Shown here one piece after another: positions 39,931-49,712 of a stretch of DNA of 64,000 nt. Position numbers and translations under genes: made by a program. The stretch comes from Leishmania donovani (lineage: Eukaryota; Euglenozoa; Kinetoplastea; Trypanosomatida; Trypanosomatidae), in the NCBI RefSeq assembly GCF_000227135.1, contig NC_018242.1, positions 175,452 to 239,451 on the forward strand. Reading direction: 5' to 3'. The notes below the pieces were generated by a model. It saw nothing but the letters and a program-made list of their open reading frames with translations, was not told the DNA's origin and ran no database searches. How positions within the stretch are numbered: the stretch's first letter is position 1; the number at the start of each line of letters is the position of its first letter.

Positions 39931-41775
39931 ATGTCGCTCCCGGCGTCCCACACGACCACCTCCGCCACCGCCTCTCCGGAGGTGCTCCTCGCTGCCTGCA
40001 AAGCTGAAGCCCAACAGCTGCGCGATGCCCTGCGTGAGGGCACTCTCCGCGAAACGGGGGGGTGCAGCGGCAGCGGCAGCAGGGTCGGCACCGGTGCTGT
40101 GGCGGGGGGAGCGCTCGGGGACGTTTGGGAAGGCAAGTACCTAGTCATGATCAGAAAGAACAGGGACCTCACAGTGCAGCTTGGCACCACACAGCAGCAG
40201 CTCGCTGCGGCGCAGAAGGCGCTGCAGGCGGCGCAAGAGAAGACGCAGCGGCTGGTCGCCGCCGTGACTGTCTCCTCACTTGGCGCTCGAGGCGCAAAGG
40301 CGGGCTCTAAGTCGGCGGCAGGAGCGGCCGGCCTGGACGACGGCTGCAACAGCAGCAGTGGCAGCAAGAGCGGTGGGGGAGGTAGTGGTGGTGAGGGGAC
40401 CGCAGCAGCCTCGTCCGCTGCGGTCGCGCGCGTGTACGATAAGCTGCATCAGAAGCAGCTCGCCATGGCCGAGGTGCAGCGGGAGAACGTTGCTCTGCGC
40501 TCCCTCATTCAACGCGAAGTCGGACTTCGTGATGACACGAAGGAAGTGGACCGCCTTCTACGCCGTGCGACTGCCGTCTCGAGCAGCGGTGGGTCAGCGG
40601 CAGCTGTTGCCGGTGGTAAGTCAGCCTCTGGCGCGGACGGGGGCGGCTGGCGTGGTCGCGCAGAAGAGATTGTTCTCCTGAAAAGCAAGCTGAAGGACGC
40701 GCAACGGGAGGTGGAGGAGATGGTCGCGGCTCAGAGCAGCAGCGAGAACGGCGCGGATGCGTGCATGGACCCGCTTTCGCTGCCCGCCTCCGTCCGCACA
40801 TTCCTAAGCGCGAGTGGCGACCCCGCAGCTGAGGCTCGATCCGTTGTGACTACCACCACTGCCCAGGTGCGTCGGCCACGCCGCGATGTCGACGATGACG
40901 CGCGCGATCGACTGAGCGCCATGCAGCAAGAGCGGGCAGCGCGGCAGCGCCAGCTTGCCGCCGACCTCTCTGAGCTACAACAACAACTGAACGAAGAGCG
41001 AATGAGATCATCGGCCCTGCAGGCGCGGACGAAGACGATGAAGTCAGAGCTTGACACGCTGCGCAGCTACGTGGACACGATTCTCGAGAAGAGCAGCACC
41101 GACGATGAACTCGTAGAGGCGTACAAGACCGAGTTGCAGCGTGCTCACGAAGAGGCGCGTCACTGGCGACGGGTAGCAGCGGACGCTCTGAAAGAAGCCG
41201 GCGGTGGCGAGACGAGTGCCGCCTTCACCGTCAGTGGTGTGCATAATGGGCTCAACAGCGCAGCAGCAGCAGCGGTGCGTACGGCACCCTATCGAAATGT
41301 CGCCGGCGATGAGAGAGCTGTCGCCGCCGATGGTGGTGATGCTGGAAACGTACGCAGAGCGCCACTGCCGTTGTCGCCACCCCAGCCTCTGAAGTCCTTC
41401 TCTAGGTCTCTGTACGAGTGGGTGTGCCAGGCGTGTGACGAGGTGCCGGAGGACAAGGAGCAGGAGCGCACTGAGCCAGCGGTAGCAGCCTCAGCGAAGC
41501 AGCTGGCAGCAGTTATGCGTCAGGCCTTCCAACATCTCGTTCTGGTCGAGCGGCACGCTGTAGCAGGAAACGACATGGAGCATGCTAGCACAGACGGCGC
41601 TAGCGCCGAGAGCGTCTTACTCAAGGAGAACGCCGCATTGAAGAAGCGCATCCGTGCACTGTCGGCGCTGATGGAGAAGGAGCTGCAGGCGCAGCGTGTG
41701 TTGTGGGCGACCGCCGACGCAGGCGCAGGCGCGACATCATCGACGGAAACCGAAGAGAGGAAGCGCCAACAATGA
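39931..41775 (+). CDS. Coiled-coil protein, possibly ciliary (CCDC13-like pattern)
   Basis: 614 aa from ATG 39931 (MSLPASH); an upstream GTG-initiated extension was rejected. Coiled-coil blocks lie at about residues 66-130 (KYLVMIRKNRDLTVQL), 165-205, 240-270 (WRGRAEEIVLLKSKLKDAQR), 320-425 (long Arg/Glu/Gln-rich coil ending in a YVDTILEKSS segment) and 560-595 at the C-terminus. Gly/Ser-rich linkers separate them. The WRGRAEEIVLL-type and LVMIRKNRDL segments remind me of the ciliary/centrosomal protein CCDC13, but that is memory without alignment. A basal-body or axonemal role is therefore only a suggestion. It is transcribed downstream of another likely flagellar coiled-coil gene, with one unrelated gene between. 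Confidence 0.72.
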   Translation: MSLPASHTTTSATASPEVLLAACKAEAQQLRDALREGTLRETGGCSGSGSRVGTGAVAGGALGDVWEGKYLVMIRKNRDLTVQLGTTQQQLAAAQKALQAAQEKTQRLVAAVTVSSLGARGAKAGSKSAAGAAGLDDGCNSSSGSKSGGGGSGGEGTAAASSAAVARVYDKLHQKQLAMAEVQRENVALRSLIQREVGLRDDTKEVDRLLRRATAVSSSGGSAAAVAGGKSASGADGGGWRGRAEEIVLLKSKLKDAQREVEEMVAAQSSSENGADACMDPLSLPASVRTFLSASGDPAAEARSVVTTTTAQVRRPRRDVDDDARDRLSAMQQERAARQRQLAADLSELQQQLNEERMRSSALQARTKTMKSELDTLRSYVDTILEKSSTDDELVEAYKTELQRAHEEARHWRRVAADALKEAGGGETSAAFTVSGVHNGLNSAAAAAVRTAPYRNVAGDERAVAADGGDAGNVRRAPLPLSPPQPLKSFSRSLYEWVCQACDEVPEDKEQERTEPAVAASAKQLAAVMRQAFQHLVLVERHAVAGNDMEHASTDGASAESVLLKENAALKKRIRALSALMEKELQAQRVLWATADAGAGATSSTETEERKRQQ

Positions 41776-43720
41776 GAGAGGAGGAAAGCATCTCCTCCCT
41801 CCTCCCTCCTCCTCCCCGCCCTCTCCTGCACGCTCTGGCAGCAAGTGCCTGTGCGTCGTCGGTTGTTCTTGTTCTCTTTTTCATCTTCGTGTGTTGCTGG
41901 CTGCCGCAACGGCCACGGCCTGACGTCGGCGCGTGTGTGTGGTGCGTTATGTATCGCTGCCCTTTGTGCATGTGCGTGTCTGTGACTTTGTGTGATCGTC
42001 TCACGCCTTTCTTTTCTGTGTCGGACTGCTTCTCTCCCTCTCCCTCTGTGTGTTTGTGTGTGCGTGCGTATTTTGGCCCTCCCCCGGTGGCGGCGGTGGA
42101 GCCTTGCATGCGCCCCCACCCTCCGCCTCCGCCGACTGCACGCTGAGCGTGCCGTTCGCCGTGGCGGTTGTGTGATGCGGACAATCGCAAAGGAAAGAAC
42201 GAAGCAAATACAAGACGCAAGACGGCCTCTTTTCCGCCTCTACGCTGCTGCATAGATGCCATGCTGCCATAACGGCCTCAGCACACACGCACCTCCATCA
42301 CTCTCCTCCTCGCACGGGGTTTGCGCCTCCTTTGCTGCGGTTTACTTATCGCTCGCCAGAGCGCCCTTCAACTCTTCACCGCCCTCCTCTTGTCCCGTGT
42401 TCTCTGTCTCTCTCCCTTCGCGCCGTCTGACCCCTCTTTATCGATGCGCATCACGCGTGCCACCCCCCCCCCTCCTCTTCCCCCTCCCACCGGCACCATC
42501 ACTGCCCGCCCACTTGCACGCGCCATCGGCCGATCGCTTCCGCTGGGCCTGTTGGCGGTGGAGCGGGACTACAGCTGAGCTCCCTCCTTCCTCTTGTCGC
42601 TGCTGCTGTGCCTGCTGATTACTTAGCCCACACGTCTGTAAAACGCGATACCCCTGCACATCGACCGCGTACACGCAACACCGAGTGCCGCGGGGCAAAG
42701 TGGCTCTCTCATCACCACGACGGGGACTGAGAACCGCGTCTTTTCCTTTCGTTGGTTCTCGCGTCAAGGTCAGCGGAAGCGAAGCGTCGTGTCTTTGAGT
42801 GTGTCATAGAGAAGGCACAGCGCACCTCTCTCTCGGCCCTCTCTCGTACTCGGGCATGGCTCCATTCACCACCTCCACCCCTTGAGCACACATACGTGTT
42901 ATCCCCTACTGCGTGTCGCTTGACGTCCTCCTTCTGTCTCCCCCTCTCTCGCGCGCGCACGTGCACCTGAGTGTGCGTGTGTGTGTGTGTGTGTTTGTGC
43001 TGACGAGTGTGTCGGCCTCCCTCTGCTTCGTGTTTTCTTTCGTGCTCTGCCCCTTCTCGTGTTCCTATTCTCTTTTACAATACCCAGCTCCACAACACGA
43101 CCGCCGCCCCCACACACCCTCTCTCCCTCTCACTCTCTATGCGTGTGTGCGTATGTACGTGTGTGTGTGTACGTGTGTGTCCTTCTTCTTTTACGCTCAT
43201 TCTTCAGCCTCGCCCTCGCGGCCTGCCCCTTTTTCGCTCGATCTGCTTGTAGGCGCGTGTGGGGCATGTACATGGCAGCACACGCCCTTCCAGAACCCCC
43301 TCGCCTTTCCAGGATTCTTGCTTGCCTCTCCGCGCCCCTCCGTATCTCTCTCTTGTCACTCAATTTATATATATATATATGTGTATGTGTATGCCCTCTT
43401 TCTCTTCCCCATCCTCATCCTCCTCGATCTCGCCTTTCTTTCATCCGCCCCGTCTGCTGAAAAAGAGCGTCGCGACTCTCTCTCTTCCTGCAGGGGTCCT
43501 GTTTGGTTCTTGTGGTGGTTGGTGATTGGTGGTGGCGGTGGTGGCCGTTGCCCTCGCGCGTGTAGCAGTGCCCTCCGCACATAGATTCTGCGCACCGGGA
43601 TCGTGTGCAGACGTTCTCGTGAGTGTAGTCCTGGCCTATCGTCCCATCGTAGCGCCGCTACACGAGTAGCGAAAGCGAAGCAGTCGGTGCACACATATAG
43701 AGAGGGCTCCACCAGACGCA
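41776..43720 (+). other. Intergenic spacer with GT and TA microsatellites
   Basis: No supported gene; the longest open frame here (42913-43584) is CT/GT repeat sequence. Holds a (GT)n run at 42977-42993, GT variants near 43140-43180, and a TA run at 43366-43380. A tract at 43476-43490 followed by CAG (AG at 43492-43493) is the best acceptor for the Cys-rich gene. Confidence 0.5.
43366..43380. repeat. (TA)n microsatellite
   Basis: About seven TA units followed by GT-rich sequence, in the leader-proximal spacer of the Cys-rich gene. Confidence 0.85.
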
Positions 43721-44719
43721 ATGACCCTCTTCCTTTCAGCGGTGCTGCCGGTCCCGATGCGACTTGCGCCGCTTCTGCTAGGAACCCTCCTGCTCCTGAC
43801 GGCGGCGGCCCGTGCGAACACCGCGGACGCGCCGTACCGGATAGCCACCCGCGCCTTTCCAGGGTGCTCCGCTTACGCCGACCACTTCCCCTACATGCAG
43901 ACAACCATCGACTGCATTGTCAAGGACCTCTGCGTTACGCGCAAGCACTGCTGCAAAAATGCGCACGAGACGGACCTCGGCAGATGCCTTGACGTAACTG
44001 CCTTTTCCTGCGACACCGCGGCGGTGTGCGCCAATTACACAGCGGCGTCCTCTAGCAGTAGCTCCAGCACGAGCCCATGGTTTCCGGAGACGCAGGATGG
44101 GGGTGCATCGCTGATGTGCTGCCACGCAGCCGCGACCACAACAGAGGCCCCTGCCGTACCGCCCCTCGACGACGGGAGCTCGGAAGAGGTGAATCACGAC
44201 TCTGGCTTGCAGCCGGAATTGACGTGCGATGACACGACCTCGATCGCATGCATGGTGGTGCCGATGCTCCCGCCGACCATCCGCGCCTTCTGCCAGAATG
44301 ACCTCCTGAACATGTATACGGACGCGTATCTTTACGATAACGTGCCGCGCATGTGCTGCCAGCACTTGGCCGCCGGCCCTCTCAACGGTAGCAGTGCTGA
44401 GTCCTCGAAAACTGGAAAGGTAGCGTGCGGCCTGAAATTGCTGAATCTGCCCCGCACAGGCGAGTACCACTGCTCCCTTGACATGCGCAGCACGACGAAT
44501 ATCTGCTGCAATGGCCGTATTGAATACGATGCAAGCAGCAGCGGCGACGCTGCAAGCGCTGCTTTGTCTGGCGAAAAACTTGTCTTCACTTACATCAGCA
44601 GCAAGTGCCTTTTCCACCTCGAGCCGAACGGCAACAGCGTCTCATCGCCGGCGATGTCGGTGGTTCGGCTGCTGACGGTGGCCGCGCTGTCGGTGATGGC
44701 TATGCACCTGTGCATGTAG
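43721..44719 (+). CDS. Cysteine-rich secreted or GPI-anchored surface protein
   Basis: 332 aa, ATG 43721; a second in-frame ATG at 43757 (MRLAPLLLGTLLLLTAAARA) gives a more typical signal peptide and may be the true start. The mature part has more than 20 Cys arranged around four Cys-Cys pairs (HCCKN, MCCHA, MCCQH, ICCNG), each preceded by two or three single Cys, suggesting four related disulphide modules. Asn-glycosylation sequons are present (for example NYT and NGS). The C-terminus is a small-residue stretch (GNSVSSPAM) followed by a hydrophobic tail (VVRLLTVAALSVMAMHLCM) without a cytoplasmic end, as in GPI-anchor signals. Family not recognised. Surface exposure is inferred from signal peptide plus anchor signal. 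Its 3' flank contains a SIDER2-like stretch. Confidence 0.85.
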   Translation: MTLFLSAVLPVPMRLAPLLLGTLLLLTAAARANTADAPYRIATRAFPGCSAYADHFPYMQTTIDCIVKDLCVTRKHCCKNAHETDLGRCLDVTAFSCDTAAVCANYTAASSSSSSSTSPWFPETQDGGASLMCCHAAATTTEAPAVPPLDDGSSEEVNHDSGLQPELTCDDTTSIACMVVPMLPPTIRAFCQNDLLNMYTDAYLYDNVPRMCCQHLAAGPLNGSSAESSKTGKVACGLKLLNLPRTGEYHCSLDMRSTTNICCNGRIEYDASSSGDAASAALSGEKLVFTYISSKCLFHLEPNGNSVSSPAMSVVRLLTVAALSVMAMHLCM

Positions 44720-46510
44720 TGGGCCCCTCCCTTTTCCTTTCTGGTTACGGGTACTTCCAATGATCCGTCGTGGCACGGGGGGAAGGAGGGGTACACACAC
44801 ACACGCACCTCTCCGTGCGGGGCAACCCCACCATCCCTGCCAAACGCCGAGCACTTACCGCATGGGGGAGTCAGAGCGATGCATCGCTGCTGGTATCGGC
44901 GGCGAGGTCCCGGGCTGGCGTTGCGTCGGAGAAGCTTGCGACGGTGTGAACATGTGTGTGCCATCCATGCGATGGGCAGAGCGTCAGCGCGACTCGAGCG
45001 TATCCCATCCGGCCCTCACACTGCCTACTGGTGTGGGGCGGCTGCGTGCCACCCCCGAGGGAGGCACCAGGGGTGGCGCACTGCTGTAACGCATGTATCT
45101 ACCGCTGCGTCGCGCCGCACGATGTGGGGGCCCTGTGGACAGGCCGGTCGGTGGAGGGAGGAGGGGAGGGGCGTAGCGCTTTAGATCACGTCCTGGTGGC
45201 AGAGGAATGGACACGCGCACACGTTGTGGGTGCGAGAAAGCAGAATGCGTAACGGTGCCGAGGGCTGTGTGCATGTGTCTCGCTGCTTTCGACTGCCGTG
45301 TCTTTTCTCATATATGGTGATGTAAAAGCTTGTGTGTGCGTCGGTAGCGGAGTGGGGTTCGTGGAAAGATGTTGAGGTGTGCTTCAGGTTTGGTAAAGGC
45401 GCGCATGGCAGCAGCAGTGGCATCATTGCGCTGAGGATTTAGTGTCTCCCTGACTCACCACCATTATCATCACGAAACCCCACCATCTCTCCGAAGATTG
45501 ACGCACACAAGCAAGCACGTAGACATGCGTGTTGTCGTGGCTGCTCTGCCCCCTCCTCCTGCCGGCATAGCCACCTTCTCTTTCTATATTGGCCTTCGTT
45601 AGAAAATATCTTCAGAGCTACGCGCACGACGTCGTTCTCGCGAAGAGACAGAAGGGGGTGGGGCAGAGGCGCGCACGTGTGAGAGGCGAGATGGAGTACC
45701 TGTGCCTTTGGCGTGGCTTGTTGGATGAGGGAAGGGGTGCACCGCCCTCAACGTGCACACGCATACATCTCACGCCAACCATCCCCTCGCCCCCGCCTTT
45801 TCGCATTCTTAGCTGCAGCTGGTTAGCTCGGCCCCTCCCCTCCCTCTCCTTCTCCCTTCTTTTCCCTCTCTCTCACCTTCCATCGGTGTTTGGAAGCGGA
45901 ACGCGACATCACATGGATGCCGTCCCTCCGTCGGAAACTGTAAAAAAAAAGTCCTTCATCCTTCATTGCTATGCTTCTTGACCGGCTCGCGTCCTCCTGA
46001 GGCCAGTGTGCTCCCCCTCTAGCACGCCATGCTTGCGGAGCCGAGGGAAGAGGCGGCGCGCACGAGTCGGGCAGCTCTGCTGCTCTGTGCGTCCTCGTAT
46101 GGCAACGGCGCTATCCAGGGGCACCAGAGATGCGAACGTGTTGTTCATGCCAGAGAGGGCGGAAACTACCATGAGGCCCTCTCTTGCTTCCCTCGGTCTT
46201 TGGCTGCCTCGCCCCCCCCCTCTTGCCCCGTGTATGGGGCGTCTCAGCCCTCCTCTGCGCCGCTCTCGCACCCTGACGTGCACACACACACACAATCATC
46301 GCACTTTCCCTCCATCTGTCTCTTTCACTGTCTCTTCCTAGTCTCCTGTGTCTTTGAAGAGAGCAGGATTGCAGCAGCTCTGCGCGCCCGTGCTCTTCCC
46401 TCCTCCTCCCCCACCCCCTCCCGTCGCTGCCGTGTAAGGACTGAGCAGCAGAGAAGCCGAATTCAGGAGCCGACGGCTATCTGCACCAGCGCGAGCTCAG
46501 GAGCGTAGCC
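44720..46510 (+). other. Intergenic spacer containing SIDER2-like sequence
   Basis: No supported gene. The proximal 450 bases are GC-rich and not pyrimidine-biased (see the mobile element entry). The distal part has C/T tracts at about 45820-45890, 46205-46260 and 46392-46430; the AG at 46437-46438 is the likely acceptor for the SPC3 gene. Confidence 0.5.
44800..45190. mobile_element. SIDER2-like short retroposon remnant (candidate)
   Basis: This stretch of the 3'UTR differs in composition from all other spacers: GC-rich, both strands balanced, without dinucleotide runs beyond its left edge. It carries segments I associate from memory with Leishmania SIDER2 elements, such as CACCTCTCCGTGCGGGGCAA at 44808-44827, a GGGGGAGTCAGAGC segment near 44864, and GGGAGGCACCAGGGGTGGCG near 45059. 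SIDER2 elements sit in 3'UTRs and reduce mRNA stability. Ends and orientation are not resolved, and no A-rich tail was located. Confidence 0.45.
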
Positions 46511-47488
46511 ATGCACTCGATGCGACAACGCTCCTGCGACATCTTTGCCTCGACTGTGTCGGCCCTACTCGTCACGGCAGTTCTAACGGCCACCTCGACG
46601 ATTTTGCGAGACCTGGTGTTGCGCCCGCGTCCGCTCGTCTCGGACGTGCGTGTGTCGAGCTTCTCGCCACTGTACCACGTGCGCAGCCCTACACTGCTGT
46701 CTCCGGAGATTCCTGATGCAGCCATCTACTATCGCCCCGACACCGGCGGCGATGGCCACAGGACCGCAGCAAAGCAGCTTCCGTCGAATATTGAGATTGT
46801 GGACACGGTGGATCGGCCTGAGGACAGCGAGGAAGATCGCCAGCGCAAGATATGGCAGCGGCAGCGCTTACCGAAAGGCTTCAAACTCGGCATGCGCACC
46901 ATCGATCGCGTCGTGCTGTACCTTTCTGGCTCGGTGGACTTCTCTCCCTGTTGGGACTGGAATACGAAAGCCATCTACGTCTCCTTTATTGCGCGCTTTC
47001 CGTCGAAGTCAGCGTCTCAGAACGACGTCGTCCTGCTCGATGCGGTACTGCGCCCGGTGTCGCTGCCAGCGAAGATTGCGCGGTTGGCGAAGTTGCGCCG
47101 CCAAGAGCGGCGAGCCGCGCTACCGGGAAGCGGCAACGAGAGAGCAACGGTGGCGGCCGGGGCCTCTCCCGCCGCGACGCAGATGTTGACGGACGAAGAG
47201 CGGCAGCAGCTCGCTGCCTTCGAGCAGGCTCTGCGCAATGTCGAACACGATCACCCCTCCGTGTATATTGACCACATCGACAAGCGGCTCGTGTTGAACG
47301 ACTCATTCAAGTACTTTGTGGACGCCTTTGACGACACCTCTCTCGGAGGCAACACGGTTGAGGTGGTGCTGCGCTACCAGGTGATGAGCTACTCCGGCTG
47401 GGCGCCCGTGCGGGAGGATGTTCTTGGGCACCAGGTAAAAGTAAAGATGCCAGAGAATGCTGTGCTGTGGAAGGCGCAACAGCGGTGA
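46511..47488 (+). CDS. SPC3: Signal peptidase complex subunit 3 (SPC22/23 family)
   Basis: 325 aa, ATG 46511, about 73 bases after a good acceptor. Residues about 12-34 are a hydrophobic N-terminal anchor, followed by a lumenal domain. The family core is visible: YLSGSVDFSPCWDWNTKAIY (about 137-156) with the conserved D-x-S/T-P-x-x-x-WNTK element, SFIARF, NDVVLLDAVL, then near the C-terminus FKYFVDAFDDTSLGGNTVEV and LRYQVMSYSGW. SPC3 is the essential accessory subunit that positions the catalytic subunit of ER signal peptidase. Yeast and human versions are about 180-185 aa; this one is longer through an N-terminal linker after the membrane anchor and a charged helical insert at about residues 182-250. 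It should act in the ER membrane during protein secretion. Confidence 0.88.
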   Translation: MHSMRQRSCDIFASTVSALLVTAVLTATSTILRDLVLRPRPLVSDVRVSSFSPLYHVRSPTLLSPEIPDAAIYYRPDTGGDGHRTAAKQLPSNIEIVDTVDRPEDSEEDRQRKIWQRQRLPKGFKLGMRTIDRVVLYLSGSVDFSPCWDWNTKAIYVSFIARFPSKSASQNDVVLLDAVLRPVSLPAKIARLAKLRRQERRAALPGSGNERATVAAGASPAATQMLTDEERQQLAAFEQALRNVEHDHPSVYIDHIDKRLVLNDSFKYFVDAFDDTSLGGNTVEVVLRYQVMSYSGWAPVREDVLGHQVKVKMPENAVLWKAQQR

Positions 47489-48163
47489 TGAGAGACGGCA
47501 CGAGTGTTCATGACTGCCTGTCTATGTGTGTGTGTGTGTGTGTATGCGCGCGCGTGTGCGGGGTGAGAGATGGGCCGAGAAGCGGGCGCCAAAGTGGCTG
47601 TGATGCATTAGCCGACGTGCCACTGTCACTTGGCCCTCATTTTCTGTTGTTGTCTGCGTTGCTGTCCGCGCGTACGCATGCGTGTATGGGTAGGCAGCAC
47701 ACTGTGATGTTTCAGTTCTTCATCTCACCGTCGGCAGCACAACGTTCTTCAAGCACGAGCTCCTCTGTATGTGCGCGGGTGCCTCACCTGTGATAGTGTG
47801 ATGGCGCTGCTCCTCGTCCTCGCCCCGCCCTCTCTGCGTGAAGAGGTTAGTGCGCGCTGCGCCGAGAGGATATGTTTCTCCATGTATGTGCTCAGAGCTT
47901 CTCTCTTCTGTCTACCTACCCTCCCCCTTCTCCCCCGTTGGCGTCCGCTGGTTCTGCTCGCACTGGGCCCCGCTCCGGCGACGAGGCCCTGTTAACGGCC
48001 GCCACGGTCCCCATCCCCGCCATCCGGACACGGGAGCAAGCAAGCCAGCAGCCAAAACCGCGATCCCGGTGACAGCCGCCCTTCCGCGGCTTTCCTTTCG
48101 ATCCCGCATCCGCACTGTCGAGCGCTCGTGTCGCACACCGATCCCCACTCACCCACACCAACG
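47489..48163 (+). other. Intergenic spacer with GT microsatellite
   Basis: No supported gene. A (TG)n run lies at 47525-47543. Pyrimidine-rich stretches around 47905-47940 and 48077-48105 precede a candidate acceptor AG at 48121-48122, 42 bases before the next ATG. Confidence 0.45.
47525..47543. repeat. (TG)n microsatellite
   Basis: About nine TG units shortly after the SPC3 stop codon, followed by alternating CG/CGTG. Confidence 0.85.
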
Positions 48164-48871
48164 ATGCCGCGCAAGAAGAATGCGTTCATGTACTCCATCG
48201 ACCCGGAGCTGTACACTCGCTCGCGCGCGCCGGCCAGTACGATCGCCATGGGTATGAAGAGCTCCCAAGCCTCCTCGCTCTGCTGGGCGAATCAGGTGCA
48301 GCAGGAGGAGCGGATTCGCGAAATGTGGGGTGCGACGTACGACCCACACCACAACCGGGAAAATCGGGCTTTGCAAGCAGTGCAGCAGACGCGCGCGCGT
48401 GATGCGGCGCGGCACGAGGCGTACGTGAACCCCGAACACAACCCAGAGCTGTGCAGCATCCTGTACAAGAAGGTGCCTCCGTTCTCTGTAAGCGACGCAG
48501 CGGCGGCAACGGCGGCATCCTCGTCTCCCCAGCACCACACCACCACAGAAGCAGCTCTGGCAGGGACAGCGACGGGCACAGGTGACCCAAGCGACAGCGC
48601 CTTCGCTCGTTCTGCGCGCTCCGTCACGCAGGAATACCTTCAGGCTCGCTGCAGGCACCACACGTTGCAGCAGCGCTACCCGAGTGGACCGGTCACCGCC
48701 GCGCAGGCTGTGGGGTGGGCGGCCGGTGCAACCGACCGGGCTTCGGCGTCGTCACTAGAGGCGTCGTCTTCCCCGTACCGCCAGGTGCGCCGTCGCCAGA
48801 TCGGTGCCTATCGAAAGCCAGAGGACGATGAGCACGCGTTGCTGTTCGGCTACGACTATACGCCGAAGTAG
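48164..48871 (+). CDS. Small hypothetical protein
   Basis: 235 aa from ATG 48164 (MPRKKNAFMYSIDPELY); an upstream GTG in the same frame was not used. The N-terminal 110 residues are well ordered and rich in Arg, His, Asn and Gln (MWGATYDPHHNRENRALQAV, then YVNPEHNPEL), followed by an Ala/Ser/Thr-rich linker and a C-terminal part ending in RRRQIGAYRKPEDDEH. There is no signal peptide or membrane segment. The short aromatic and Asn/Pro-rich motifs are of a kind found in microtubule inner proteins, but no family was identified. The compact intact frame and good splice acceptor support it as a real gene. Confidence 0.75.
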   Translation: MPRKKNAFMYSIDPELYTRSRAPASTIAMGMKSSQASSLCWANQVQQEERIREMWGATYDPHHNRENRALQAVQQTRARDAARHEAYVNPEHNPELCSILYKKVPPFSVSDAAAATAASSSPQHHTTTEAALAGTATGTGDPSDSAFARSARSVTQEYLQARCRHHTLQQRYPSGPVTAAQAVGWAAGATDRASASSLEASSSPYRQVRRRQIGAYRKPEDDEHALLFGYDYTPK

Positions 48872-49712
48872 GCATCTAGGGGCAGCGACATGCGCCGCGC
48901 AGGTCTCTCCGTTGTGTCTGACTCTCGTAACTCGCTCGCTGCCTCTTGCGATGTCAGCGAAAACCTGTGGAAGCGTGCGTGTGTGTGTATGTGAGTGTGT
49001 CACGGTGTAGGTGAATATGTATGCTTGCTTCTCGTGCGATGTCTCATTACTTCTGCGACGTGCTCTCTCTCTTCCCTTCTCTTCTTGCTCTTATATGTGC
49101 TTGTGGGTGGCACAGGCACGTGTACCGCCCAGCACCACGACCCAAGCACCCTTCGCGGCTCCTCCTTCCCGTTGCCGCACGCCGGTGTGTTGCTCCCACG
49201 GCGGGGTTATCCGTCCTGCAGGGCGCCTCGTCTTCTACGCTGTGCACCACTCGATCAGCTTCACCACCCTCCCTCCCTCCCTCCCCCGCGCCTCAGAGCT
49301 CTGTCCCAAGACGGCGGCCACTACGCACTCACCGCGACAGCCCCGCACCCCTCTGTGTGTGTGTGTGTGTGTGTGTGTCTGTCTGTCTGGTTTCACGGGT
49401 ACACACACACACGCGTCCATGCAGGCAAGAGGGGCGTAGCGATATACACGTCCCTTGCAGCTGCCACCCGCGTCGCGCTTTTACACTGCACGTGTCTTGC
49501 GGGCGGCGCCTTCTCCGCCAGCGACGCTACGCCTCTGTCTTCACTCTCGCTCCCTCTCGCTTCGTGCGGCGCACACTCTTAGACTAGATTTGTATATCCG
49601 CGACACGTACCGCCAGGACAGCGCCGCCTCCCTCCTGCCCTTCTGCCCAGTACATCAACGGGACCGGCGTGAGGAGATCATGCGCGTCTTTGTGTGGCTC
49701 TAGTATCGCCTC
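48872..49712 (+). other. Intergenic spacer with GT microsatellite
   Basis: No supported gene. A (TG)n run at 49354-49378 is followed by CA repeats near 49401. Pyrimidine tracts at 49260-49290 and 49535-49562; the AG at 49581-49582 is the likely acceptor. Confidence 0.45.
49354..49378. repeat. (TG)n microsatellite
   Basis: About twelve TG units, then TCTG variants. Confidence 0.9.

Noticed and set aside
42913..43584. Open frame of 223 codons in a spacer, apparently hydrophobic
   Set aside because: It runs through GT, TA and CT repeats, which translate into Val/Cys/Tyr/Leu/Ser-rich sequence that mimics membrane segments.
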